32,409 bases of DNA from a virus. A program made the translations under genes and the position numbers. The DNA lies in IMG/VR virus record IMGVR_UViG_3300038825_001024, positions 1-32,409 of that record. The stretch is one strand, 5' to 3'. Below are positions 8,495-15,873 of the stretch, in pieces (within the stretch, counting starts at the first letter, position 1; each line of letters begins with the position of its first letter). Under the pieces are notes generated by a model. The model saw only the letters and a program-made list of their open reading frames with translations. It did not search any database and had not been told where the DNA came from.

Positions 8495-9997
8495 TTAAAC
8501 CGAAGGATCTTCTTGGTAAAGCTCTTGGGGGTCTTGGCCTGTTTCTTTAGCCAGCATTGCAGCGGCAACAGGTATTGCTATGCCATATTTCTTTGCAATC
8601 GAAATTAGCCTCGCGTCAAAAATCACGTAATTCTTTTTATGCTTTGCAGCCGATTTATGTCTTGTGAAAGCATCAGCATATTTAATGCCTTTAATGCCAG
8701 CGTCTTGTAATTGTTGAGCGGCAAACTCTGGACCGTCTTCTTCCATATATTGAACGAGGTCTTGCCCTGTTGCGTTGTCTCCCCGTCGGTCGGCTTTGTT
8801 TGTCGCTCCTTCTTCTGCGTATTCAAACCAATCAGTATTTTCTAAAGCTTTTTTTACTTTTTCAGGCTGCTCATCTATACCTACATCCCAATCTAAAAGC
8901 TCATCATCGGCAACATCAATTTCAACCTCGTATGTTCTGACAGTGCTCTCGTTAAAAACTGCTTGTATGGATTCTGGATTGTTCGCAATGTCTTCTCTTA
9001 ACCTCATTGCTTCATTGGCATAAGACATTTCACTTTCTAATAAAAGTTGTCTTTTTTCTGGATCAGGCTCTAACTCTTTTGTAATTTTTTGATTAACGTA
9101 ATTTACTTCGTCATTAATTCTTTCGTCTAAATAATCTAAAGCCATTTTTCTGCGATCAGAATTTGTCTTTTTTGTTCCATCAGCAAATTCGCGCATTTCG
9201 CCTTCATTTATTAACAAGTCTTCTATAAGCGATGCTTTTATATTATTTCTGGTATCTATACTGGCGATATCAGAGTAATCAAAGTTGTTGGCATTATTCA
9301 TTTCCGTGTCGTCTACACGTAAACTTTCTAATCTTGGTGGGTTGGAATTTTCAAAACTTTTCCTGTAGGAGTAAGCGGTATCAGGGTTTTCAGCAAAATA
9401 AAGCCCTCTACCATAAGCTTGAGCACCCTCGCCTGTTCCTATGAAATCAGTTGAAAACTCATCAAAATCGTGTGGGGAGCTATGAAGAGCTTTTATTTTT
9501 GGACGATCTCTTTCATCAGCGGATCTTAGCTCTTCTAAAAAGTCTCTTTCTTTCCTGGCAGCAAGATAGTTTTCTTTTGCTGCTGGATCGTTAGGAGAGT
9601 CTTCATATATCTTTCTAAGCTTGGCCACTTGCGATGCCGCTGGTATCAGAGGGATAACACCAGCACCGCTTAGTATGTAATTGACCATGTTCCTTGATTC
9701 AGGGTCACGGGCGTACATATCAGCGTCTGCTGCAAGTCCTGTCACATCACCGACGATAGGGATAGCGCTTGAGACTATTGCCGCAAGATCCAGTGGCGAC
9801 ATAGCTGATTCATCGTCGTAGCCAACAGACATCGATACGCCTGTACCGTATGGGCTGCGATCCATGATCTCCATGTAACGCTCTGCCTCGATGCCACCGA
9901 TCTCGTCTTGAGCTTCTAAAACGGCAGACAGGAAGTTACCAATCTCGTTTTCTTCTTTAGCTCTCAACAAAGCCTGAAGGCGAGGTGATGCAGGCAT
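8495..9997 (-). CDS. ADP-ribosyltransferase-like protein, probable virion or head-associated effector
   Basis: A 500-residue protein. Residues about 170-203 read LHSSPHDFDEF, then GAQAYGRGLYFAE, the His and Y-G-x-G-x-Y-F pattern found in mono-ADP-ribosyltransferase domains of phage polyvalent proteins. The C-terminal block (about 430-470) with AGIKGIKY, KNYVIFD and ISI matches the end of the same fold. In between lies a helical, Glu/Asn-rich insertion (about 220-400). Residues 66-120 are hydrophobic and could be a membrane-active stretch. It sits between portal and scaffold, so like T4 Alt it may be packaged and delivered (inference). The gene is more AT-rich around 8.9-9.3 kb than its neighbours, a hint of transfer. 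A terminator follows. The catalytic Glu cannot be assigned with confidence. Confidence 0.72.
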   Translation of the reverse strand: MPASPRLQALLRAKEENEIGNFLSAVLEAQDEIGGIEAERYMEIMDRSPYGTGVSMSVGYDDESAMSPLDLAAIVSSAIPIVGDVTGLAADADMYARDPESRNMVNYILSGAGVIPLIPAASQVAKLRKIYEDSPNDPAAKENYLAARKERDFLEELRSADERDRPKIKALHSSPHDFDEFSTDFIGTGEGAQAYGRGLYFAENPDTAYSYRKSFENSNPPRLESLRVDDTEMNNANNFDYSDIASIDTRNNIKASLIEDLLINEGEMREFADGTKKTNSDRRKMALDYLDERINDEVNYVNQKITKELEPDPEKRQLLLESEMSYANEAMRLREDIANNPESIQAVFNESTVRTYEVEIDVADDELLDWDVGIDEQPEKVKKALENTDWFEYAEEGATNKADRRGDNATGQDLVQYMEEDGPEFAAQQLQDAGIKGIKYADAFTRHKSAAKHKKNYVIFDARLISIAKKYGIAIPVAAAMLAKETGQDPQELYQEDPSV

Positions 9998-10000
9998 GTA

Positions 10001-10336
10001 TTAGGCCATACCGCCTTGGTACGGAGCGAAGGTCTGCAAGCCAGTAGTTGGGTCAACAACGATGCGATACATGGCACCATCACGGCCTCTGACAGCTTGC
10101 TGCTGACCTGGTTGCGCGGGTGGTTGCTGCATAGCCATTTGATTGCCCATCGGCATCTTCATACCGCCAGGCATTGCTCCCATCTGTCCAGGCATTTGAG
10201 GGCGTGGCATCTGAGGTGCCTGCCTGCGTGGCATTGGGGGCTTCATTTGTTGGGGGACAGCGTTGCCAACTGGGTTGGGGCTTGGTCGTTGTGCCGGTGC
10301 TCTACCTGCAAGCATTTGCGCGATTGCGTTGTTCAT
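10001..10336 (-). CDS. Pro/Met/Gln-rich small virion-type protein
   Basis: A 111-residue, low-complexity protein. The N-terminal 20 residues look helical, residues about 20-80 are made almost entirely of Pro, Met, Gln, Gly and Arg (MPRPQMPGQMGAMPGGMKMP), and the last 30 residues (RDGAMYRIVVDPTTGLQTFAP) look like a small folded tail. The ATG at 10336 overlaps the stop of the tiny basic gene upstream (ATGA). I do not recognise a family. Position between portal and scaffold suggests a minor head component. The repeats are encoded by GGCATCTG/GGCATTG-like short motifs. Confidence 0.75.
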   Translation of the reverse strand: MNNAIAQMLAGRAPAQRPSPNPVGNAVPQQMKPPMPRRQAPQMPRPQMPGQMGAMPGGMKMPMGNQMAMQQPPAQPGQQQAVRGRDGAMYRIVVDPTTGLQTFAPYQGGMA

Positions 10337-10443
10337 TTCTTTTTCCCGTACTTAACTTTGACGTTCTTCTTCTTCGCTGCCTTCTTGGCTGCGGCGATAC
10401 CGGCTGGCTTATAGCTAAAGTGCTTTTTTCCTACCCTTGGCAT
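10333..10443 (-). CDS. Tiny Lys-rich peptide (36 residues)
   Basis: ATG 10443 to TGA 10333, overlapping the next gene by 4 bases. It encodes MPRVGKKHFSYKPAGIAAAK and then AKKAAKKKNVKVKYGKKK-like residues, so about 40% of residues are Lys. It is the third of three basic mini-genes in a row. I recall similar GKKxFxYxxxGxAAAKKA peptides in marine phage genomes, usually unannotated. Function is unknown; binding to DNA or nucleic acid inside the head is a plausible inference from charge and position. Confidence 0.72.
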   Translation of the reverse strand: MPRVGKKHFSYKPAGIAAAKKAAKKKNVKVKYGKKK

Positions 10444-10445
10444 GA

Positions 10446-10589
10446 TTACTTCCTTTTCTTGGCAGTCTTTGCTGCTTTCTTAAACGATTTGGCAGTTGGT
10501 GCGCCTCTTGTACCTGGCTTTCTCATTGACTCACCGCTGCCTGCTTTGATTCTTTTTCGCTTGGCGTGAATGTTTCTGTACAAGCTCAC
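10446..10589 (-). CDS. Tiny Lys/Arg-rich peptide (47 residues), GTG start
   Basis: I start this gene at GTG 10589 with GGAG about 9 bases upstream, inside the end of the preceding gene; stop TAA at 10446. The product opens MSLYRNIHAKRKRIKAGSGE, then RKPGTRGAPTAKSFKKAAKT and a basic tail. The stop of the gene upstream is at 10590, so the two abut exactly. MSLYxNIHAKRKRIKAG-type peptides recur in marine podoviruses as I remember. Function unknown; strong positive charge fits nucleic-acid binding. Confidence 0.75.
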   Translation of the reverse strand: MSLYRNIHAKRKRIKAGSGESMRKPGTRGAPTAKSFKKAAKTAKKRK

Positions 10590-10823
10590 TTAGCTTCTCC
10601 TTGACTTCGATCCTGAACACTTCCAGCGCTTTCTGGATAACCTCAGAGGGCTATTCGGGTTACGTGCTGCCTTCGGGTGCGAACGCATCTGTCCTGCACT
10701 TCTGGCGCAGTAGGAGTCGCCCTTCTTGGTGCCTGGCTTTACCTTTGCGCCCTTCTGGCCGTAGCTAACCTTTCGACCACCGCTGGTTCGTTTAACTCTG
10801 GCTTTCCCTGCTGCTGGCCTCAT
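10590..10823 (-). CDS. Small basic protein, DUF6321-like
   Basis: A 77-residue, strongly basic protein. The core VKPGTKKGDSYCARSAGQM, then NPNSPLRLSRKRWKCSG, with two conserved-looking Cys, matches a small phage family that I recall as DUF6321-like (the assignment is from memory). The ATG at 10823 overlaps the portal stop by 4 bases. It begins a run of three basic mini-genes between portal and the Pro/Met-rich gene. The role is unknown; a packaged or nucleic-acid-binding accessory protein is possible. Confidence 0.75.
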   Translation of the reverse strand: MRPAAGKARVKRTSGGRKVSYGQKGAKVKPGTKKGDSYCARSAGQMRSHPKAARNPNSPLRLSRKRWKCSGSKSRRS

Positions 10824-12796
10824 TGAATTGGCATGCCTACTGTTTGACGTAACCGCATCGCTGCAATCCGTTGCGCTTCTAAATCTTGCTGTGCCTGGGC
10901 AAGTTCTAACTGCTCAACCTGCGCCTTGACCGTGTTCAGCATGGTCTTGCTCTCACGTTCCTTGGCCATTGCTTGCTCGTTGGCTACCTCTGCCTGCTTC
11001 ATGGCCAGTTCCATCTGCATAGCCTGGGCTTTCATCTGCTGCTCTTGCTGCTGCGCTTGAGAGATCTTCTGCTGCTCTTCTTCGTTAGGCTCTATCACGC
11101 CCTGCTTGATACCCGCCTTGCGTACACGCTCAACCAGTTCATCAGCGCCAACAAGGTCAAGAGACTTGAAGTAGATGTCTGCACCGAGCTGCGCCATTTG
11201 TGGGTTCTGACCAAACAAGGTGCCGAGCTGCTCTGCTGTCTCAGATCTGCGGGTTGAGAAGCTTGGTCCAGTTGTTACCTTGATGTCGTAATGGCCTCGG
11301 TTAAGATCGTTGATCATGACCGTCTCGCCGGTCTGCAAGTCGAGCTGAGGCTTGTTGATGACCTTGATCTCTTCGGCATCGTCCTCGCCCAGAATCCTGA
11401 TCTGACGCTCTGTGTCGTAGATCTTGGGGATCATGTCGATAAAGATCTCGCCGGTATACTTGATGGACTCAACCAGTTCATCGACAAACTCATAAGTGGC
11501 AATGTTGCCTTGCAGTTGTCGCTCCCTGATTGCTCGTCCTGAGGTTTCATTCCCTCTTGCGCCCAGGCTTGCGTCAAAGATCCCTGTGGTGCTCTTGATG
11601 TCGTCTGAGCTAATCTGTACGTCAGTCAGCAAAGCGCCTGATGGTTGTGCTGGCGGCTCTCTGAATGGCTTCTGTCCCTGGTCAAAGTTAAACAACAACA
11701 CAGGGTCGTTGGAGGTCATCAGGTTGCGGTATCGGTCTTCATGACCTTTGATCATTGCCGGTGTAGCCATGAGCGGCTGCTTAGGTTGCAGCGCTGTGAC
11801 CTCGATAGCAGTTGATCGAGAGTAGTTGTACATCCGCTGTGCGTCTTTCGCCTTGCGAACCAATCCGCGAGTCAAGAACTTGCCGTTGATGTTGGTGGTC
11901 TTGCCAAGCAGTGGAACCAGAGGAATATAACGCCCAACACACTCATACTCTTCAAGCACTTCCAAGCCGGTGATCTTGAACCGCTCAAGCTTGCGACCCT
12001 CAACGATGCGCTCGTTTGTAATCGTCACGCCCTTGAAGTTTAGCTCGTCAATGATTGGCTCTATGTCTGCGTAATCAACCACCTCACCCGTTGATAGCTG
12101 CACCAATCGGCGCTCTTCCATCACGATGCGGAAATAGTCTGCGACTCGGATCGTGTCCTCGTTGATCCAGGTCTTCATGTTGCCGGTGCTGTAGAAATCC
12201 TCACCTACGCCAGTCTTGGCCTTGGGATACATGCGCTCAAACTCATCCTTTTCGATGTCGTCGAACATGAACGCATACCGGCACTCTTTCATGTCTTGTA
12301 TCTGAATAATGGGATCAAACAACACGCTAAACGGGTTCTTGATCTCACGCAGGATGATGTCCTGGTTCATGCTGATATCGTCTTGGTAATCGTGGTCGAT
12401 CATCCAAACGCCCCAGCCACCCTTTACACTGAACTTAAATGCAGTCTTGTAAGCCTTGTTGCCTCTTTGCTCGATCTGCCTGATCAGTCCCTCGTAGATC
12501 TCCGCAACGTCGTTGTCGCCCTCTTCTGCGCCACGTACCTTCACACCAGGTAGCATCTGCAACTGCTGACCAACAACCTGATCAACAGCACTGGATAGCT
12601 TGTCAAACGTCAGGCATGGGCGATTGATACGCGCCTGGCGCACTGCGTCTTCCCACTGACCGTCCTCGCTATCAACAAACTCTATATCTTCTAGCGAGTC
12701 GTTGTAGCAGTAAGACCAAGAGTCAGATGCCGTGTCGAAGCGATCCATAGCCTCGTCGATAATGGCCTGCTTTTTCTTTGGTGATCTGTTTACCAT
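10820..12796 (-). CDS. Portal protein, P22 gp1 family
   Basis: A 658-residue protein forming the dodecameric ring through which DNA is packaged and ejected; P22 gp1 has 725 residues. Near the N-terminus are ARINRPCLTFDKLSSAVDQVVGQQ (residues about 54-77) and KFSVKGGWGVWMI (about 121-133), both characteristic of the P22 portal family. The last 110 residues are a Gln/Glu/Ala coiled coil (QQKISQAQQQEQQMKAQAMQ), fitting the barrel helix that projects into the head. The gene starts at ATG 12796 and overlaps the terminase stop by 7 bases. The next gene, a basic mini-protein, overlaps its end by 4 bases. Confidence 0.92.
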   Translation of the reverse strand: MVNRSPKKKQAIIDEAMDRFDTASDSWSYCYNDSLEDIEFVDSEDGQWEDAVRQARINRPCLTFDKLSSAVDQVVGQQLQMLPGVKVRGAEEGDNDVAEIYEGLIRQIEQRGNKAYKTAFKFSVKGGWGVWMIDHDYQDDISMNQDIILREIKNPFSVLFDPIIQIQDMKECRYAFMFDDIEKDEFERMYPKAKTGVGEDFYSTGNMKTWINEDTIRVADYFRIVMEERRLVQLSTGEVVDYADIEPIIDELNFKGVTITNERIVEGRKLERFKITGLEVLEEYECVGRYIPLVPLLGKTTNINGKFLTRGLVRKAKDAQRMYNYSRSTAIEVTALQPKQPLMATPAMIKGHEDRYRNLMTSNDPVLLFNFDQGQKPFREPPAQPSGALLTDVQISSDDIKSTTGIFDASLGARGNETSGRAIRERQLQGNIATYEFVDELVESIKYTGEIFIDMIPKIYDTERQIRILGEDDAEEIKVINKPQLDLQTGETVMINDLNRGHYDIKVTTGPSFSTRRSETAEQLGTLFGQNPQMAQLGADIYFKSLDLVGADELVERVRKAGIKQGVIEPNEEEQQKISQAQQQEQQMKAQAMQMELAMKQAEVANEQAMAKERESKTMLNTVKAQVEQLELAQAQQDLEAQRIAAMRLRQTVGMPIQ

Positions 12797-14079
12797 TCTG
12801 ATGAAAAGTCCAATTCAACCTCCGCAACTTCTTCCTCGTAACCTTGCGCGAACATGCGAAAAGCATCAGCGCCGTTAGAGGCCCAGTTGTGGAGTGGGTT
12901 TTGTCTGAAGGTGTCGTAACGCTCGTCCCAGACATATTGATAGTTTGCCAAGGCATTCAGCCCTGTCTCGCATCGCTCTGCGTCAAAGAAGCACTTGCTA
13001 AACATGTCCCTGACCATCGCAATGCCGTTCTCTACACTGTCGATTCTTGGCACTGTGTGGGTAGGAGATACGCCAAGGCCTTCTAGTATCTCTCGCCTTG
13101 ATCGGTTGCCTGCACCTAACACACGATGCTCTGCGTCATGCGGCAGGTAATGTGTGCCGTACATGTAGTCTTTGTCACGCAGCACGTTAGCGTAATGATC
13201 CAGGTCAACCAGTCGGTGCTCGTAGTAGTCGATGAACCGATAGGCCATGCCGATCTGCTGCATAAACCAAATCGCAGTAGTGTCGTTGCGGCCCAAGTCC
13301 CAAAAAGTGTGAACAGGTGCAGATTCAATCGGCAACCAGGTTATCCGCTCGTCATCCCTGGCCTTCTTCAGTTGCTTGGCGTAGATAGCGCCATCAGCAA
13401 ACTGCTTCAGCTCGCCCTCATAAACGTGCAGATACTCTTCGTAATCGTAGTCCTTGAGTCGCTGCATCTCGTCTTTGAGTGGCTGTGTGACCCAAGGGTT
13501 ATCACGCCAGCTAACCTTCTTGACCACTGCATCATCCGCAGGCTTATTCATCACAAACCTCTGGTACACAGGATCGCTCTTCAGTGCAGGATTGAAGCTT
13601 GCCCATATCTCGCTGCCCTCTTTCCGAATCGTTGGAATCAGCAACCGCCATGAGTTCTCACTGACCGTCGATGCTTCCTCGATCCAGCAGATATCTATGC
13701 TTTCAAGAGACTTCAAGCTCTCAGGGTTTGCATACAGTCCAGAGAAAATGATTTGGGTGCCGTTTATGCCCCTGATCTCGTTCTGCTGTATCTGGTAGAA
13801 GTTCGAAAGGCCAAGCGCCTTGATGCGATCAGCCAACAGGTTGTGAACAGAGTCCCTGATGCTTCTCTGGATCTCTCTGGCGCAAAGTATGCGTTTAGGT
13901 TTAGTACCGGCACCAATAAGCAGCAAAGCCGTAGCAAAGGCCCAACTCTTACCTGAACCGCGACCGCCCCAATAAATCTTGTATCTGTGCGGCTCGACTA
14001 GCTCTTTGAAAGCTTTGGGCAGGCTTACGCTATTCCCAGTTAATTTCGTAGGCTGCGATTGCAATTGGGGCATCTTCAT
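12790..14079 (-). CDS. terL: Terminase large subunit (packaging ATPase-nuclease)
   Basis: A 429-residue protein from ATG 14079; an in-frame TTG at 14094 would add 5 residues and is equally hard to support by ribosome site. The motor domain shows Walker A GGRGSGKS (about 38-45) and Walker B IDICWIEEA (about 128-136). The RNase H-like nuclease starts at FWDLGRND (Asp about 261) and has a later acidic position in SNGADAFRM near the end. It cuts and translocates phage DNA into the procapsid at the portal. The motif order and size suit the PBSX/phage terminase family used by headful-packaging phages. It overlaps the small-subunit gene by about 50 bases. Confidence 0.95.
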   Translation of the reverse strand: MKMPQLQSQPTKLTGNSVSLPKAFKELVEPHRYKIYWGGRGSGKSWAFATALLLIGAGTKPKRILCAREIQRSIRDSVHNLLADRIKALGLSNFYQIQQNEIRGINGTQIIFSGLYANPESLKSLESIDICWIEEASTVSENSWRLLIPTIRKEGSEIWASFNPALKSDPVYQRFVMNKPADDAVVKKVSWRDNPWVTQPLKDEMQRLKDYDYEEYLHVYEGELKQFADGAIYAKQLKKARDDERITWLPIESAPVHTFWDLGRNDTTAIWFMQQIGMAYRFIDYYEHRLVDLDHYANVLRDKDYMYGTHYLPHDAEHRVLGAGNRSRREILEGLGVSPTHTVPRIDSVENGIAMVRDMFSKCFFDAERCETGLNALANYQYVWDERYDTFRQNPLHNWASNGADAFRMFAQGYEEEVAEVELDFSSEW

Positions 14080-14311
14080 CGCCTGTGTGTTCAACAGACT
14101 TCAGGTCTGGCAGATACTTAGAGATAAGCTTCAGCTTGGTATCAAGTACAACCTTGTAGCGAGCCAAGTCTTGTTGATCTAAGTCTTTCCGCAGATCCTT
14201 GATTTCATCCAAGATATCAACGACATGCTGAACATGGCCCTGGGCAGATAACTGCTCTCTGAGCGCTTCTTTGCGAACCGATCTATTCTTGTTCGCTGCT
14301 GTCGTTCCCAT
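14030..14311 (-). CDS. Terminase small subunit candidate
   Basis: A 93-residue helical protein lying immediately 5' of the large subunit and overlapping it. The N-terminal half is basic (NKNRSVRKEALREQLSAQGH) and would recognise DNA; the middle IKDLRKDLDQQDLARYKVVLD and LKLISKYLPDLKSVE form helices that suit oligomerisation; the C-terminus EDAPIAIAAYEINWE is acidic, as expected for the large-subunit contact. There is no clear helix-turn-helix by eye. The call leans on position and size. Confidence 0.65.
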   Translation of the reverse strand: MGTTAANKNRSVRKEALREQLSAQGHVQHVVDILDEIKDLRKDLDQQDLARYKVVLDTKLKLISKYLPDLKSVEHTGDEDAPIAIAAYEINWE

Positions 14312-14474
14312 CTTCTTCTACTTCTTCAAATTCAGGGCTGAGTTCAGCGACCTTAGCCATAGCAGCCGCCAAGCGACCGGCGAGGATGACGTTCTCGTTC
14401 TGAGCAGCATTGCGTTGCTCTGCCAAGAAATTCAGCCTGCCATTAATTTCATCAAGGTTGATTTGGTTCTCCAC
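14283..14474 (-). CDS. Small acidic coiled-coil protein
   Basis: A 63-residue protein, MENQINLDEINGRLNFLAEQ onward, predicted to be one long helix with heptads, followed by a strongly acidic tail (EFEEVEEDGNDSSEQE). Its 3' end overlaps the terminase small-subunit gene by 29 bases. It could be a small packaging or assembly factor. I do not recognise a family; similar short coiled-coil genes often sit just before terminase genes in phages. Confidence 0.65.
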   Translation of the reverse strand: MENQINLDEINGRLNFLAEQRNAAQNENVILAGRLAAAMAKVAELSPEFEEVEEDGNDSSEQE

Positions 14475-14485
14475 CAGTTTTCTCC

Positions 14486-14821
14486 TCAGTTGGTTGATCG
14501 ATACTCGGGATTGTTTGCAATCACCGTCATGTATTGAGTTTCTTGTTTGCCGTCTGCGTAGGTAGCAGTGACCTTGACGACGCCTTGACCGCTCGATGTT
14601 GAGCTGACGTAGAAAGTCGCCACGCCACTAGAGACGCTAGGGGTTGTGATAGTTAAGGCCCGTGAGCCTTTTGATTCTGCACTGACTGAGGACACAGAGG
14701 TGCCACGATCACTGGCGCTGACGCTAAAATCAACGACGTAAGGGATGTCGCTGTCGATTGCCTGCGTAAATGTCATGGGTGTAAAGTCGCGCCGTCTAGG
14801 GTTGACCAGTATCCGTCTCAT
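14486..14821 (-). CDS. Small beta-rich Ig-like protein
   Basis: A 111-residue protein rich in Ser, Thr and Val. The first 15 residues are basic (MRRILVNPRRRDF), followed by alternating strands with VSSVSAESKGSRALTI, SGVATFYVSSTSSGQGVVKV and KQETQYMTVIA, which resembles a bacterial Ig-like or fibre-type beta sandwich. It lies between the lysis genes and the terminase, after a terminator. A head-surface or minor structural role is possible. No specific family is recognised. Confidence 0.65.
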   Translation of the reverse strand: MRRILVNPRRRDFTPMTFTQAIDSDIPYVVDFSVSASDRGTSVSSVSAESKGSRALTITTPSVSSGVATFYVSSTSSGQGVVKVTATYADGKQETQYMTVIANNPEYRSTN

Positions 14822-14843
14822 AAATATGTCTCAGTTTGTTGAT

Positions 14844-14862
14844 AAAACCCCCGTTATGGGGG
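14844..14862 (-). terminator. Rho-independent terminator after the lysis genes
   Basis: On the minus strand CCCCC-ATAAC-GGGGG (14848-14862) is followed by TTTT (14844-14847). It lies between the holin stop (14905) and the next gene start (14821). The short T-run suggests partial termination, so it may tune how much transcription passes from lysis to packaging genes. Confidence 0.72.
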
Positions 14863-14904
14863 AAAGAGCTGCGAGAGGAGTGGGTGGAGGATTGCAGCCC
14901 TTTT

Positions 14905-15222
14905 TTAACTTTTTTTGTAAGCAAATAGCTTGTCTATGCCAAACACAGCAAAAGTTATGCTTACAAAGCCGCCAACGTACCAATCTGGTAGGTTTGACAG
15001 GTATTCAAATCCCTCTCTTGCGTAGTTTTGCAAGCCAGGCACGAAGCAAGCCACGAATGGCGCTGCCCATATAAAGATCAAAAACTCGTCGCTGTAGCCT
15101 GGTATACCATTGGTCAGGCGCTGTACTTTCAGGTCTGCCTTGGCTGCCGACACCTTCTGCCTGTTCTCCATAAAGCCGGTAACCAAAGGCCCAGCTATTT
15201 TGAGGACGGTGCCTAACATCAA
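14905..15222 (-). CDS. Holin candidate with two membrane segments
   Basis: A 105-residue protein. After a basic amphipathic N-terminus (ENRQKVSAAKADLKVQRLTN), it has one hydrophobic segment at about 48-65 (LIFIWAAPFVACFVP) and another at about 82-97 (YVGGFVSITFAVFGIDKLF), with a short basic tail (AYKKS). That layout fits a small holin of the two-segment type, which permeabilises the inner membrane at a set time. The gene overlaps the endolysin gene by 4 bases and lies directly downstream of it, as a lysis cassette would. The exact family is not recognised; a membrane accessory protein is the alternative. Confidence 0.7.
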   Translation of the reverse strand: MMLGTVLKIAGPLVTGFMENRQKVSAAKADLKVQRLTNGIPGYSDEFLIFIWAAPFVACFVPGLQNYAREGFEYLSNLPDWYVGGFVSITFAVFGIDKLFAYKKS

Positions 15223-15584
15223 TAGGTCCAGAGAAGCGATTTACGGTCGGGGTCAACATCAATATGTACAAATCGACCCGAGCCTTTTTGGTGTACGCCC
15301 ACACCGCCAACGTCCATTCGCAAAGCAACCGAAAGAACTTCCTTAGCCTGCCGGTGAGATACAGCAAGATCTGCCGCAACCCCTCGACAATGCGTCCCCG
15401 TCCCAGGTTTAGACTTCGCTGCCTCGACAGGGTGCTTACTGCACCGATACCCGCTCGAAACGACAAGAGGATAGCCAACCTCTGTGCGTATCGCTTGAAT
15501 GACATCAATGATTTCGTCACTGATCTCGTTCTCGCCGCAGTGTTGGCAAGCAAATTCATCACGTTTGAAGTTTGTCCAAGGCAT
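15219..15584 (-). CDS. Endolysin, M15-type D,L-peptidase
   Basis: A 121-residue peptidoglycan peptidase. The M15 zinc ligands appear as His 65 and Asp 72 in HCRGVAAD and His 107 in RFVHIDVD; SSGYRCSKHP precedes them as in the VanY/M15_3 family, and FACQHCGEN near the N-terminus is the short Cys motif often found in these phage enzymes. It cleaves cell-wall stem peptides so the host bursts; no signal peptide is visible, so it would need a holin for release. It is the first gene of the late operon. Its ATG at 15584 directly follows a terminator, which is unusual and is treated as a finding. Confidence 0.9.
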   Translation of the reverse strand: MPWTNFKRDEFACQHCGENEISDEIIDVIQAIRTEVGYPLVVSSGYRCSKHPVEAAKSKPGTGTHCRGVAADLAVSHRQAKEVLSVALRMDVGGVGVHQKGSGRFVHIDVDPDRKSLLWTY

Positions 15585-15606
15585 AAAAAAACCGCCAAGA
15601 GGCGGT
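15585..15606 (-). terminator. Terminator abutting the endolysin start codon
   Basis: On the minus strand ACCGCC-TCTT-GGCGGT (15591-15606) runs into six T's (15585-15590), and the next base begins the endolysin ATG. It has the position of the terminator that in lambda-like phages stops the late leader RNA until Q antiterminates. Because it covers the place where a ribosome site should be, it may also limit endolysin translation. Confidence 0.88.
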
Positions 15607-15784
15607 CCTATAGGGTCAGGTGTTGCAATTATGGATACTTATACCCCCGTTTGGGCGACCGCACAAGACTTTTTTGACGTATATAGAACGTATATAAAAA
15701 CTTTTGTTATATATTTTTGCTCAATAAATTCATGGGGTTAGAGAACGGTTCGATTCCCATGCGTCCTCCGCACCCTTTCTCATT

Positions 15785-15812
15785 TTACCCCCCCTACCCT
15801 ATCGCGTATTAA
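15785..15812. repeat. 28-bp direct repeat, copy 1
   Basis: Begins TTACCCCCCC and ends ATCGCGTATTAA. It matches the copy at 15991-16018 at 26 of 28 positions, 206 bases away. The minus-strand reading starts TTAATACGCGAT. Conservation of a long non-coding unit suggests a protein-binding or promoter function. Confidence 0.85.
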
Positions 15813-15860
15813 CCGGACATTGCTCAAGGGGCTTTGTCTCGCAAAGTCCAGACAAGTGCC

Positions 15861-15872
15861 AAACAATTGTTT
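15861..15872. promoter_or_regulatory. 12-bp palindrome AAACAATTGTTT
   Basis: A perfect 12-bp palindrome one base before the four tandem repeats. Candidate dimer-binding site; shares the CAATTG core with the palindromes at 16026 and 16047. Confidence 0.5.
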
Positions 15873-15873
15873 A

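Noticed and set aside
13126-13653. A 175-codon plus-strand frame inside the terminase gene
   Set aside because: The terminase frame carries Walker and nuclease motifs; the opposite frame has no recognisable domain or start signal.
15005-15598. A 197-codon minus-strand frame across holin and endolysin
   Set aside because: It reads both genes out of frame. The endolysin frame has clear zinc ligands and the holin frame clear membrane segments.
15785-15812. T7-type RNA polymerase promoter on the minus strand (reads TAATACGCGATAGGG)
   Set aside because: It lacks the middle of the T7 consensus, no phage RNA polymerase gene is in the window, and the second copy departs further at the supposed start site.
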